NCBI RefSeq assembly: GCF_003589925.1
Contig: NZ_CP032382.1
Span: 6,944,001-7,008,000 of the forward strand
Direction: 5' to 3'
DNA length: 64,000 bases
Origin: Chryseolinea soli
GTDB lineage: Bacteria > Bacteroidota > Bacteroidia > Cytophagales > Cyclobacteriaceae
Shown: piece after piece, positions 16,288 through 25,174 of the stretch
Numbering within the stretch: position 1 is the first letter of the stretch
Layout: the number at the start of each line of letters is the position of its first letter
Notes under the pieces: generated by a model
Databases searched by the model: none
Told to the model about the DNA's origin: nothing
What the model saw: the letters and a program-made list of their open reading frames with translations, nothing else
Position numbers and translations under genes: made by a program

Positions 16288-16321
16288 GGCCTTCAAAGGA
16301 CCAAAAGTTCCTTTGAAGGCC
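16288..16321. repeat. Hairpin with 13-bp perfect arms
   Basis: GGCCTTCAAAGGA, an 8-nt loop, then TCCTTTGAAGGCC. It sits 12 bp beyond the repeat copy 2 and 220 bp downstream of the 16541 gene stop. There is no T tract next to it, so a terminator role is uncertain. Confidence 0.55.
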
Positions 16322-16540
16322 ACCCTTGGGAAGGGGTTGTTGGATGGGGTTCTAAAATGGGGGTGATTTTTTTGCGTTGGGACTTTCCCCGAGGGGGAAG
16401 ATGGTGTTGTGGGTGGGGCGGTTGGAGAGGACAACGGCCAGGGATAGCAATGGAAAGCCCGAAGTGCGTGGGCTTTGGAGCGTGGACGGACTTGGAATGG
16501 ATAGCCCGGCCCCGAGGTTTCCGAGGGGGGCCGCCCGGTA

Positions 16541-17992
16541 TTATTCTTTTACGGCAACAAAATATTTCTTCTCACTATCACACACGTGGCAACGATATGT
16601 TTCGGGCAATTCGCTAAACGCTGTGCCGGCCGGGACATGTGCGATCTCGTCGCCGTATTTTTGGTCGTAGACGGTCAGGCAGTTGCTGCATTGATAGATC
16701 GAATCGGGATGGCCATTGACCGTTGGGGCGGCTGGGGATTTGGCCGGTTCCTTCTCGGGGTTGAGTTGGCGGAAGTAGAGTTTGCTCAACTCGATCAGCA
16801 AGGCGGGGATCAACTCTTTGGATACACGCCGGGCGTAGGGAATGTAGGTGATCGTGTTGGGATTAAAATCTTTGGCGTAGGAGATGTCATAATACTCGCC
16901 TGTGGTCGTGCCACCGATCTGGCTCCGGGCAATGACCACGGAAGTGAAATGAAAACTTTCGCGGTTGGTCTTTATGGAAAATGTGAGGCCGTGCGTGCTG
17001 ATGTCTTGTTGATCCAGCTCGCGGACGAGGAATCGTTTTAGCTCCAGGGCTTCGGCGTCGATCACGGGCAAGTGCCAGTTGAGCTCCAGCGAGGAATGGC
17101 GTTCGTTGATCCCGAATTTGCCCATCACCTTCTGCCACCGCAGGCGGTCGCTGGCCTTGATGCCCTTCACGACAAACGCCTTCCAGGGAATGATGTTGAT
17201 CTTGCTGATGTTGGTTTCCTGGCACAGCCGGCAGGCCGCGCTCATGAATTCGATGTCGTATTGGTTGTTGCGCCAATATAAGCCCAACCAATACTGATTG
17301 TTGAGCATGGCGTTCAAGCCTTCGTAGTATGGAAACGCTGTTTCGGTGAAGGCGAGCTTTTCAGTGATCGGGTGATAGTTGATCCGCACGTAGTTGTTCT
17401 TCAGCACGAGATACAACTCCTCGGTTGTAAACGGCAGGAACTCCTGAAAGATCTTCTCCAACTCACGGGCGATCTTGGGAATGTCCTGACCAAAGATAAG
17501 TTTGGGCCAGCACTCCAGCAGGTTGCCTTTGCGGGTATCGCGAATGTAGAGGTACCAGTAATTCTCCTCGCGCGACGCAATAAAATTCAACTCCCCCGAA
17601 AACAACGGCACCAGGCTTTGCATGGGGTCGACGATGTTGATCTTGAGACGCGGCGTGAACTCGAATGCATCGATCAACACATTGTAGGTATCCTCTTTCA
17701 CCCAGGGCGTGGTGTCCACCACGTTCACGGCCACGTAAGAACTCACGATGTTCTGGTGGACCGATTGGTCGCCCGAGAGTTCGTGTTCTATTTTGATGGC
17801 GTTGAACACGGCATCCACCTGGGCTTCGCCGGCCTGGTTGCGGGGAAACATGATGTCTTGTCGCGAACCAAAGAGCACATATTTGTTGCCCAGGCTTTTG
17901 GACAGCTCCATGATCTTGAGCAGTGCCGCCGGCGAAAGAAAGCCGCCTTTTACAAATACCCGGATGAGATCGCGTTTTTCGTCGCCTTGCAT
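16541..17992 (-). CDS. NirA-like sulfite/nitrite reductase homologue with C-terminal rubredoxin domain
   Basis: The first 420 residues follow the half-domain pattern of nitrite/sulfite reductase ferredoxin-like proteins. An early segment is RVFVKGGFLSPAALLKIMELSKSLGNKYVLFGSRQDIMFP and a second half begins near residue 250. The paired Cys motifs that bind siroheme and the 4Fe-4S cluster in true reductases (CxxxxxC and CxxxC) are absent. Only a lone CRLCQE is seen. The last 50 residues form a rubredoxin domain with CSNC and CHVC knuckles. It is 52 bp downstream of the nitrate reductase gene. An electron-transfer role to or from that enzyme is more likely than independent catalysis. Confidence 0.8.
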   Translation of the reverse strand: MQGDEKRDLIRVFVKGGFLSPAALLKIMELSKSLGNKYVLFGSRQDIMFPRNQAGEAQVDAVFNAIKIEHELSGDQSVHQNIVSSYVAVNVVDTTPWVKEDTYNVLIDAFEFTPRLKINIVDPMQSLVPLFSGELNFIASREENYWYLYIRDTRKGNLLECWPKLIFGQDIPKIARELEKIFQEFLPFTTEELYLVLKNNYVRINYHPITEKLAFTETAFPYYEGLNAMLNNQYWLGLYWRNNQYDIEFMSAACRLCQETNISKINIIPWKAFVVKGIKASDRLRWQKVMGKFGINERHSSLELNWHLPVIDAEALELKRFLVRELDQQDISTHGLTFSIKTNRESFHFTSVVIARSQIGGTTTGEYYDISYAKDFNPNTITYIPYARRVSKELIPALLIELSKLYFRQLNPEKEPAKSPAAPTVNGHPDSIYQCSNCLTVYDQKYGDEIAHVPAGTAFSELPETYRCHVCDSEKKYFVAVKE

Positions 17993-18044
17993 ACCTTCAG
18001 TTTCCCGCTTTGATACTAAAAGAATTATTTGTCAATTCCATGGG

Positions 18045-21000
18045 TCACGCACTAACTTTTGCCGTTTTCAGCATCTGCGCGATCTCCGGCTTGCAGCTGC
18101 CGCATCCTAAACCAGCGCCCGACTGCTTGCAAAGGTCGCCCAGGCTGGTACAACCACCTCGGATCAGCGCCTCCAGATTGCCGGCGCCCACCTGGTTGCA
18201 CGAACATACCAGCTTGCCCAACACCGGCTCGACCGCCTTGCCCGACCGCAGCAACTGCATGCGACGTTCGGAAAGTTCCGTGCCGTTCTCGATCAGCGAC
18301 TTGAACTCGGCAAACTCGCTTTTGTCACCAATCAGGATGGCGCCCACCAACCGGTCGTCTTTGATGATGCACTTTTTATAATAGCGCATCGACTTATCAA
18401 TAAACAGGATCTCGTCGTAGTCCTTTTCGTTGGCCGGGATATCCGACAGGCCAATCGAACAAAGGTCCAGGCCCGACAGTTTCAAAATGTTCATGGGCAC
18501 CGCTCCGTCGTATTCGCTTTGCGCGTCGCCATAGAGAAAACGCGCCAGCACGTCGGCTTGTTTTTCCGCAGCCGAGGTAATGCCCAGCGTCTTGCCGCGA
18601 TGCTCGGCAATTTCGCCGATGGCAAAGATGTCGGGGTCGCTGGTCTGCAAATAGTCGTTCACGATAATGCCCCTACCCGATTCGATCCCGGCCTCCTGCG
18701 CAAACTCGATGTTGGGGCGCGTTCCCACAGCGTAGACGATGGCATTTACATGCACCTCCTTGCCACTGCGCAACTGCGGCACCAGCATCTCGGTGGCCTC
18801 ATCAAACAAAACCGACTGCACCTGGTCGTTCATGTACACCACGATACCGCTCTCTTCGATAAACTCCAAAAGCAACTCCCCGGCTATCTGATCTACCTGG
18901 CGTTCCATGAGACGGCTGCTCAATTGTAAAATGGAAACGGAGATGTCTATTTCGCGAAGGGAAACTGCCAACTCCAACCCCAGCAATCCGCCGCCCACAA
19001 TGAGCACGTGGCCTTTTGGTTTCAGGTGCGCCTTCAGGCGGTCGGCATCCGGCCGGGTGCGCATGGTGAACACGCCGGGGAGCTTCACAGGAGCGTCGTT
19101 GGGAACGTGCGCCCGCGTGCCGGTGGCCAGGATAAGTTTATCGTAGGCATGGCGTTCCCCAAATCTATCGACGGCAAACTTTTCTTTCCGGTTGATCGCC
19201 ACAATCTCGTTCTCCAATTGCAACCGCACATTCAACGCTTCGAACTCGCCGTCCTGAAATTTCTGAAGCCGTTCCCAGGGCAAATGTTCGTTCACATATT
19301 CCGGCAACAACACGCGGTTGTAGAAGGGATACTTTTCTTTCGAGATCACGGTGATCTCGTCCTCCACGTTTAGCGAGCGATAGGTGCAGATAAAACGATA
19401 GGCCGCTGCTCCGGCACCCACTACCAGGATCTTTTCCGCCGGTCTGCGGTAGGCATATACCTCGACGGCCGAAAATTTAAAATCGGGTTCTTTCGAGATC
19501 GGGTCCACACGCGAACTGGTCACGTTGTTCGCGCGGGCCAGGTCGTTGGTCATGCGCTTTCCCCAGTGCATGGGCATGAAGACCACGCCGGGTTTTATTT
19601 CTTCTGTGATCTTGGCACATACGCGCGCTTCCCCATGTTCATTTTTGATCACCACCGGATCGCCTTCGCGGATGTTACGCGCCGCGGCGTCAAAGGGATG
19701 GATCTCCAGGAAAGGTTTGTCGATGTGTTGACGCAGGCGGTTCACTTTTCCCGTCTTGGTCATCGTGTGCCATTGATCGCGGATGCGGCCCGAAGTGAGG
19801 ATGAGCGGATGCGTCGCGGTCGGCGGGTCCGACAAATTTTGTGGTGCATCCAGGGTGAAGAATTTTGCTTTTTTGGATGGCGTATAAAAACGGTGATCTG
19901 TAAAAAGACGTGCCGTACCTCCATGTGTTTCATCGGGCACCGGCCATTGCAAGGTGCCTTCGGTTTGCAGCCGTTCATAAGACAGCCCGCTGATGTCAAT
20001 GTTCGTTCCCTGGGTTAGCCTGGCGTGCTCGGCAAATATTTCCGCCGGCGATGCAAAGTCGAAACCATGAAATCCCATCGCCTTGGCAAACGTGCAAAGG
20101 ATCTCGCTGTCGGGACGAGCCTCGCCGGGTGGGTCTACAATTTTGCGCAGGTGACTGATGCGTCGCTCGGAGTTGGTCATCGTCCCCTCCTTTTCAAAAT
20201 GGCCTGCCGCGGGAAGGATCAGGTCGGCGTAAGCAACGGTATCCGAAAGTCTTGAGATGTCTTGCACCACCACGAAGCGCGCGTTCTTCAGCGCCGCTTC
20301 GGCGCGTTTCAAGTCGGGCAAACTCACCAGCGGGTTGGTGCATATGATCCACACCGCTTTGAGGTCGCCGCGTTCCAGGGCTTCGATCATTTGCGTGGCG
20401 GTGTAGCCGGGTTTGTCCGAGATGGAATCTACGCCCCAGAATTCAGCCACTTCTTTCCGGTGCTGCGGGTTGGCAATCGTCCGGTGTGCCGCCAACATTG
20501 TCGCGAGACCTCCTACTTCGCGTCCACCCATGGCGTTGGGTTGGCCGGTGAGGGAAAATGGTCCGGAGCCGGGTTTGCCGATGTGGCCCGTGATGAGGTT
20601 TAGGCTGATCAGTGAAAAATTCTTTTTTACGCCGATCACGCTTTGGTTCAATCCCATCGCCCACAGCGTCAGAAATCCTTTCGAGGCCGCAATGTAAGAG
20701 GCCGCCAGCCGGATGTCGCTCTCTTTCACGTCGCAGTGGCGTGCGGCTTCAGCCACGGTGTATTGGAAAACCGACGCGCGATATTCTTCGAAGCCCTCGG
20801 TGTGTTGGTTGATGAAGTCGTAGTCCACATCGCCGTTCTCGATGAGCACGCGGGCGATGGCGTTGTACAGATAGATGTCGGTCCCGGGAAGAAGCTGCAA
20901 ATGCAAATCGGCGTTGGCGCAGGTTTGGGTCTTGCGCGGGTCCACGATGATCAGCTTCACGTCGGGGTTGGCTTGCTTGTGCGCTTCGATGCGCCGGAAC

Positions 21001-21554
21001 AGGATGGGGTGGCACCAGGCCGGGTTGGCACCGGCGATGAGAAAACAATCGGCGAGTTCCACGTCGGCGTAAGAGACCGGAACGGCGTCCTCGCCCAGCA
21101 TGTTGGTGTAGCCGGCCACGGCGCTGCTCATGCACAAGCGTGAGTTGGTGTCGATGTTGTTGGTGCCCAGAAATCCTTTCACCAGTTTGTTGGCCACGTA
21201 ATACTCCTCCGTGAGGCACTGTCCTGAAACATAAAAGCCTACGGAGTTGGGTCCGTAGGTTTTGATGAGCGAAGAGAACACCGCGGCCGCGCGTTGCATG
21301 GCGGTGTCCCACGAGACGCGCTCCATGGGATGATGGCGGCTCTTGCGCATCTCCGGATACAACAGCCGGTCGCGCTGGTCGTGCATGGCGTGGTGCAGGT
21401 TCATGCCTTTGGAGCACAGCATGCCGCGGTTCACCGGGTGGTCTTTGTCGCCCTCCAGCGTGAGGTTGTCGTGTCGTCCTTTTTTCACCACGATGCCACA
21501 GCCTACGCCGCAGTAGGAGCATGTTGTCTTATAGGTGTTCTTTGTATCGTGCAT
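18045..21554 (-). CDS. Assimilatory nitrate reductase fused to FAD-NAD(P)H reductase and BFD [2Fe-2S] domains
   Basis: This 1169-residue fusion begins with the molybdopterin oxidoreductase 4Fe-4S motif C12/C15/C19/C47 (CSYCGVGCG, GMLCSKG). The bis-MGD catalytic core follows to about residue 600, with a candidate Mo-ligand Cys in NSRLCMSSAV. A dinucleotide-binding domain spans about 610-715. A pyridine-nucleotide-disulfide FAD/NAD module follows at about 720-1060 (KILVVGAGAAAYRFICTYRSL, GHVLIVGGGLLGLELAVSL, DIFAIGEIAEHRGK). The C-terminus is a BFD-type domain (VCSCNQ, CKQSGAGLGCGSCKPE). In cyanobacterial and proteobacterial systems the reductase part is often a separate protein; here electrons from NAD(P)H can reach Mo within one chain. 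No signal peptide, so cytoplasmic. It belongs to the nitrate cluster. Confidence 0.93.
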   Translation of the reverse strand: MHDTKNTYKTTCSYCGVGCGIVVKKGRHDNLTLEGDKDHPVNRGMLCSKGMNLHHAMHDQRDRLLYPEMRKSRHHPMERVSWDTAMQRAAAVFSSLIKTYGPNSVGFYVSGQCLTEEYYVANKLVKGFLGTNNIDTNSRLCMSSAVAGYTNMLGEDAVPVSYADVELADCFLIAGANPAWCHPILFRRIEAHKQANPDVKLIIVDPRKTQTCANADLHLQLLPGTDIYLYNAIARVLIENGDVDYDFINQHTEGFEEYRASVFQYTVAEAARHCDVKESDIRLAASYIAASKGFLTLWAMGLNQSVIGVKKNFSLISLNLITGHIGKPGSGPFSLTGQPNAMGGREVGGLATMLAAHRTIANPQHRKEVAEFWGVDSISDKPGYTATQMIEALERGDLKAVWIICTNPLVSLPDLKRAEAALKNARFVVVQDISRLSDTVAYADLILPAAGHFEKEGTMTNSERRISHLRKIVDPPGEARPDSEILCTFAKAMGFHGFDFASPAEIFAEHARLTQGTNIDISGLSYERLQTEGTLQWPVPDETHGGTARLFTDHRFYTPSKKAKFFTLDAPQNLSDPPTATHPLILTSGRIRDQWHTMTKTGKVNRLRQHIDKPFLEIHPFDAAARNIREGDPVVIKNEHGEARVCAKITEEIKPGVVFMPMHWGKRMTNDLARANNVTSSRVDPISKEPDFKFSAVEVYAYRRPAEKILVVGAGAAAYRFICTYRSLNVEDEITVISKEKYPFYNRVLLPEYVNEHLPWERLQKFQDGEFEALNVRLQLENEIVAINRKEKFAVDRFGERHAYDKLILATGTRAHVPNDAPVKLPGVFTMRTRPDADRLKAHLKPKGHVLIVGGGLLGLELAVSLREIDISVSILQLSSRLMERQVDQIAGELLLEFIEESGIVVYMNDQVQSVLFDEATEMLVPQLRSGKEVHVNAIVYAVGTRPNIEFAQEAGIESGRGIIVNDYLQTSDPDIFAIGEIAEHRGKTLGITSAAEKQADVLARFLYGDAQSEYDGAVPMNILKLSGLDLCSIGLSDIPANEKDYDEILFIDKSMRYYKKCIIKDDRLVGAILIGDKSEFAEFKSLIENGTELSERRMQLLRSGKAVEPVLGKLVCSCNQVGAGNLEALIRGGCTSLGDLCKQSGAGLGCGSCKPEIAQMLKTAKVSA

Positions 21555-21563
21555 GTGCGGTCA

Positions 21564-21642
21564 GGGCTAAAGCCCTTTCGAGTGTTGGTATTGTACCCCG
21601 GGCTAAAGCCCGGGGGTATTGTTTATACTTCAGGCTAAAGCC
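21564..21642. repeat. Cluster of three REP-like hairpins with GGCTAAAGCC core
   Basis: Three palindromes sharing the core GGCTAAAGCC lie at 21564-21575, 21594-21617 (longest, flanked by TACCCC/GGGGTA) and 21633-21642. They fill the 96-bp gap between the outer-membrane barrel gene and the nitrate reductase gene, both on the minus strand. The core is shared with the terminal hairpins of repeat copy 1. Confidence 0.8.
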
Positions 21643-21650
21643 CTTTGATC

Positions 21651-23036
21651 TCACTTTGTTTTTTTATCCAGTATGCCTTCGGGACGGATCGAGAGCATCA
21701 CATAGGCCCATTGCGAAAAGTCCGAAGCATTCTTTACGTTCTTCACTTTGGCCGATGTCATCGTGGCGGTAGACGACATCAAAGAATAGCCGCCTTCGAT
21801 GTTTATGATCTTGGTGAGGCCATAGTTGAAGACGAAGTCCACTTCGGTGCCCAGGGTTTTGCTCAGCAGCGCTCCCGATTCGTCCGTCACGGCGTGGGGA
21901 AGGGCGAATTGATGGGCGTCGAGCGAAAGCGACAGGTTGTCTTTCACTTTGTAGCGCGAGCGCAGGTAAGTGTCCACCAGCCCGTTGGCGCCAAAGCCGT
22001 CGGCCACGTAGAAGTAATCCATGAAGCCCCAGAACTTGTGCGGGGTGCCATAGAGCGGATCGAAGCGCTGATATTTTTTTGTAGGATCGGACCCGTTGTT
22101 ACCCGACGTAATGTCCACCCCAGGTCCGACGCTGAACTTGGGGGTGACGGCATAGAGGGCCGCCAGCGACAGGAAATATTCGTCTAACGAAGTGCCTTCG
22201 CGATAGTGACCGCCCTGATAAAATCCATCGGCGGTGAGCGCGATCTTTTTAAGAACGGTGCCCGTGAAGTGACTGCCCAGCGTGTACCGGCTCCAAACGC
22301 CCTGGTCATAGATCGGCGTTTTCTTCTCTACATCCGTCGCGGCGAAGTGAAACTTGCTGAAGTCATCTTTGAAGGCCAGGAATGAAACGGTGCCAAACGA
22401 AAGCTTCTTGGCCGCGTAAAGGAATTGCATCGACTTATACATGACCCCGATGCCATTCGTGCCCGCCGTGTAGCCTACCGGTACTCCGTTATAGGCTGTG
22501 TTCGATTTGCGTTCTGCATTCTGATTAAAGGCTGCGCCGGCGTGAAGCGTCCATCCTTTGTTCTCGAATTTCAAAAGCGCCGCATCGTGGCGGCGCGCCT
22601 GTTGCAGCCAGTCCAGGTTACCCAGCAAGCGCACGTCGTCGTAGACGAGTTCCTGGCGGCCGATCTTGAGCGTGAAGTTCTTGATCACACTCCCCGTGTC
22701 GAGCAAACTGATCTCAGCCCACGCTTCGTGCACCATAAAGCCGTCGTAGGCATCGGTGGTGTTGCGATTGATCGTCGATGCATCCTGTCCCCATACCCGC
22801 ACATCTTGCAACGAAGCATATACTTTGAAACGGTAGCCTGTGTAGCCCACATTTACCCGCGTGCGTTGCGAGGTGAAAATGGCCGGGACGGTATCTCTCA
22901 CCGAAGGCGTTCCCTGACCGTCGCGAAATTCCGTGCGCGTGCGCAGTTGTCCGGAGAGGGTCACCTGGGCGCGGAGCGTGGTGGTCACGCCAAAGCTAGC
23001 GGCCAGCAGTGTTATGATGAAGTAAAATTTCCGCAT
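21651..23036 (-). CDS. Outer-membrane beta-barrel protein, alginate-export-like
   Basis: This 461-residue protein has a signal peptide (MRKFYFIITLLAASFGVTTTLRA). Amphipathic beta strands alternate through to the C-terminus, and segments such as RQELVYDDVRLLGNLDWLQQARRHDAALLKFENKGWTL are characteristic of the alginate-export porin family. The name reflects the fold, not the substrate. Lying between the nitrate reductase and the nitrate transporter gene (5 bp from the latter), it most likely lets nitrate or nitrite through the outer membrane. Three REP-like hairpins lie just downstream. Confidence 0.85.
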   Translation of the reverse strand: MRKFYFIITLLAASFGVTTTLRAQVTLSGQLRTRTEFRDGQGTPSVRDTVPAIFTSQRTRVNVGYTGYRFKVYASLQDVRVWGQDASTINRNTTDAYDGFMVHEAWAEISLLDTGSVIKNFTLKIGRQELVYDDVRLLGNLDWLQQARRHDAALLKFENKGWTLHAGAAFNQNAERKSNTAYNGVPVGYTAGTNGIGVMYKSMQFLYAAKKLSFGTVSFLAFKDDFSKFHFAATDVEKKTPIYDQGVWSRYTLGSHFTGTVLKKIALTADGFYQGGHYREGTSLDEYFLSLAALYAVTPKFSVGPGVDITSGNNGSDPTKKYQRFDPLYGTPHKFWGFMDYFYVADGFGANGLVDTYLRSRYKVKDNLSLSLDAHQFALPHAVTDESGALLSKTLGTEVDFVFNYGLTKIINIEGGYSLMSSTATMTSAKVKNVKNASDFSQWAYVMLSIRPEGILDKKTK

Positions 23037-23041
23037 ATCGA

Positions 23042-24364
23042 TCAGGCTTTAATTTTTTCCATAGCCGGTTGCAATTCCGGTTGGCTCACTTCCACGGTCT
23101 TGGGAAGACTCAACAGGAAGGAGATCACGGATACGCCCACCACCACCACACCGATGATGAACAAGCTTTCGCGATACGACAGTGTTTCCGACTTAAACAG
23201 AAATCCCGCCAACACCGCGCCCACATTTCCACCGGCTCCTACGATGCCCGACACCATGCCGATGGCGCGTTTATTTATGAACGGCACCACGGAATACGTT
23301 GCGCCGTTTGACATCTTCAGGAACAATGCAAAACCGAGCATCACGGCAATGGCCCACGGCAACACATCCACGGCCGAGAACAACATAAGACCCAATCCTT
23401 CCACGAGCAGAAAAACGCTGAGGATGACGATGCGCCCCTTCAATCCGAATTTGCGACCGGCCTTGTCGCCAAAGATGCCACCCAGGGCGCGGGCAAAAAT
23501 GTTCATCATGCCAAACAAGCCGGCAATGATCCCCGCTTCTTTCAACCCCAAATGAAAATTGTCGACAAAATAAAGTGTAGCAATATTATCGATGGTGATC
23601 TCGATGCCGAAACACGCACCATACGCCAGGAACAAAGCCCACACACGATAGTCTTTGCAAACGCTCAGCAAGCTTTCGCCCGACTTGGCCTTTGCCTGAT
23701 AGTTCGGATCGGCCTTGCGCAAATCGCTAAGGTTTCCGGCCGGTGTATCTTGTGTACAGAAATAATAAACAAAGCCCATGATGAACAAGGCAACACCGGG
23801 CACCACCATGGCGTAGCGCCATGCCGAAGCGTCGAGATAACCCATGCCCACGAAAGCGCCAAAGACCAACGGCATGACGATGAGCGTCACACCCCCTCCC
23901 ATATTTCCCCAACCGGCTGCGGTGGCATTCGCAGTGCCCACCACGTTGGGCGCGAACATCACCGACGTGTGATATTGCGTGATCACAAACGAAGCCCCGA
24001 TCACCCCGATGGCGAGCCGGAACAACAAGAAGGACTCGTAGCTGTTGCTCAAGCCAATGAACATCACCGGCAGCGAACCGGCCAGCAGCAAGATGGTGTA
24101 CGATATGCGCGGCCCGATCTTGTCGCAGAGCCATCCGAACAACAACCGCGCAAAAATGGTGATGGACACCGACGCGATGATGATGTTGCCGATCTGTCCT
24201 TTCGACAGTCCCAGGTCTTCACGCACCACGGGCATCAGCGGCGCAATGCCAAACCATCCGAAGAAGCAAACAAAGAAGGTGATCCACGTAAGGTGGAAAG
24301 TGCGCATCGGCACACTTTTGAAATCCAACAGGTTGATGGAGGTCGAGGGTTGGGTTACTTGCAT
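23042..24364 (-). CDS. Nitrate/nitrite MFS transporter (NarK/NasA type)
   Basis: This 440-residue protein has 12 predicted helices of the major facilitator superfamily. It carries the nitrate/nitrite porter signature (NVVGTANATAAGWGNMGGGVTLIVMPLVFG near residue 145) and a conserved Arg in the first helix-loop region (FGWLCDKIGPR). By family it imports nitrate or exports nitrite across the inner membrane; the assimilatory context points to uptake. It is first in the operon with the outer-membrane barrel and, through a hairpin-rich gap, the nitrate reductase. Two TTACGTA palindromes lie within 70 bp upstream of its start. Confidence 0.94.
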   Translation of the reverse strand: MQVTQPSTSINLLDFKSVPMRTFHLTWITFFVCFFGWFGIAPLMPVVREDLGLSKGQIGNIIIASVSITIFARLLFGWLCDKIGPRISYTILLLAGSLPVMFIGLSNSYESFLLFRLAIGVIGASFVITQYHTSVMFAPNVVGTANATAAGWGNMGGGVTLIVMPLVFGAFVGMGYLDASAWRYAMVVPGVALFIMGFVYYFCTQDTPAGNLSDLRKADPNYQAKAKSGESLLSVCKDYRVWALFLAYGACFGIEITIDNIATLYFVDNFHLGLKEAGIIAGLFGMMNIFARALGGIFGDKAGRKFGLKGRIVILSVFLLVEGLGLMLFSAVDVLPWAIAVMLGFALFLKMSNGATYSVVPFINKRAIGMVSGIVGAGGNVGAVLAGFLFKSETLSYRESLFIIGVVVVGVSVISFLLSLPKTVEVSQPELQPAMEKIKA

Positions 24365-24368
24365 TGTA

Positions 24369-24387
24369 TTACGTATTTGTTACGTAA
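24369..24387. promoter_or_regulatory. Candidate nitrate-regulator operator, TTACGTA-N5-TACGTAA
   Basis: An inverted repeat with 7-bp arms and a 5-bp spacer (TTTGT), immediately upstream of the nitrate transporter start. The arms are the same as those at 24415, 30071 and 30113. It overlaps the probable leader or core promoter. Confidence 0.6.
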
Positions 24388-24414
24388 TAAAAGTAAGTAA
24401 AATAGGTATTTATT

Positions 24415-24432
24415 TTACGTAATAATACGTAA
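24415..24432. promoter_or_regulatory. Candidate nitrate-regulator operator, TTACGTA-N4-TACGTAA
   Basis: A perfect 7-4-7 inverted repeat with spacer ATAA, 51 bp upstream of the nitrate transporter start, in a run of AT-rich sequence. It is nearly identical to the sites in the nirB/SUMT intergenic region. This is a reasonable activator position for the adjacent NarL-type regulator. Confidence 0.7.
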
Positions 24433-24486
24433 ATATTTACTTAAACGAGTGCATTAAACGGGAAATCGTTTGCATAAACTACGTAG

Positions 24487-25146
24487 TTAAAGCAGGTTTT
24501 CTTTGACGGTCTTGTTCACCATGTCTACCGCGTTGTTCACGTCCAGTTTTTTCATGATGTTGAACCGGTGGGTCTCCACGGTGCGCACGCTTTTGCCCAA
24601 AGAATCGGCGATGTCTTTGTTGTGTTTTCCATCCACGACCATGCGCAAGATCTCTTTTTCCCGTTTGGTGAGGTGATAGGGATCTTCCTTCACCGCCGCC
24701 GGTGTTCCGGTAGTTGGCTTGGCGTGGAGCAAGCGGTTGGCCAGCACGTTAGAGACCGCGCCGCTAAAATATTTGTGTCCCCCGTGGATCTGTTTCAGGG
24801 CTTTGATGAATTCGTTCTTGTCGGTGTCCTTCAGCAGATAACCATACGCGCCGGCATCCAGGGCCTGCAGCACATACTCTTCCGAATCGTGCATGGAAAG
24901 GATCACGGCTTTTGTATCGGGTGCATACTGCTTTAGTTTCTCGGCGGCCTCCAGTCCATTCATGTTGGGCATGCGGATGTCGAGCACGAGAATGTCGGGC
25001 CGCAGCGCTTTGGCCGACTCCAGGGCCTCGTTGCCATCGCTGGCCTCGCCTACCACGTTAATGGCGGACTCCGATTCCAACATGGCCTTTATACCATTGC
25101 GCACCAGCACATGATCGTCGGCAAGCACGATGTTTATTTTATTCAT
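24487..25146 (-). CDS. NarL/LuxR-family response regulator of the nitrate cluster
   Basis: The 219-residue regulator has a receiver domain with D10/D11, phospho-acceptor D56 (ILVLDIRMPNMNG) and Lys in LLKDTD. A LuxR-type helix-turn-helix at about residues 155-215 shows LTKREKEILRMVVDGKHNKDIADSLGKSVRTVETHRFNIMKKL. It follows the NarX-like sensor gene by 28 bp. By position and family it should activate nitrate and nitrite genes when phosphorylated. The TTACGTA/TACGTAA inverted heptamers upstream of the transporter and of nirB/SUMT are the natural candidates for its sites. Confidence 0.94.
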   Translation of the reverse strand: MNKINIVLADDHVLVRNGIKAMLESESAINVVGEASDGNEALESAKALRPDILVLDIRMPNMNGLEAAEKLKQYAPDTKAVILSMHDSEEYVLQALDAGAYGYLLKDTDKNEFIKALKQIHGGHKYFSGAVSNVLANRLLHAKPTTGTPAAVKEDPYHLTKREKEILRMVVDGKHNKDIADSLGKSVRTVETHRFNIMKKLDVNNAVDMVNKTVKENLL

Positions 25147-25174
25147 GGGTAGGTTGTTCTTTACTGTTTAAAAC

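Larger units (their letters stand above)
15815..16540. other. Long intergenic region with operator, repeat element and hairpin
   Basis: This 726-bp gap holds no convincing gene. From left to right it contains the ATACCAT palindrome (15879-15896), the REP/MITE-like copy 2 (16012-16275), a 13-bp-arm hairpin (16288-16321) and a G-rich stretch (16323-16530) in which I see nothing further. The short open frames here come from the repeat. Confidence 0.75.

Noticed and set aside
22425..23555. Long plus-strand ORF antisense to the barrel and transporter genes
   Set aside because: It is antisense to two genes with clear family motifs, and the translated product has no recognisable features. It is a codon-bias shadow.
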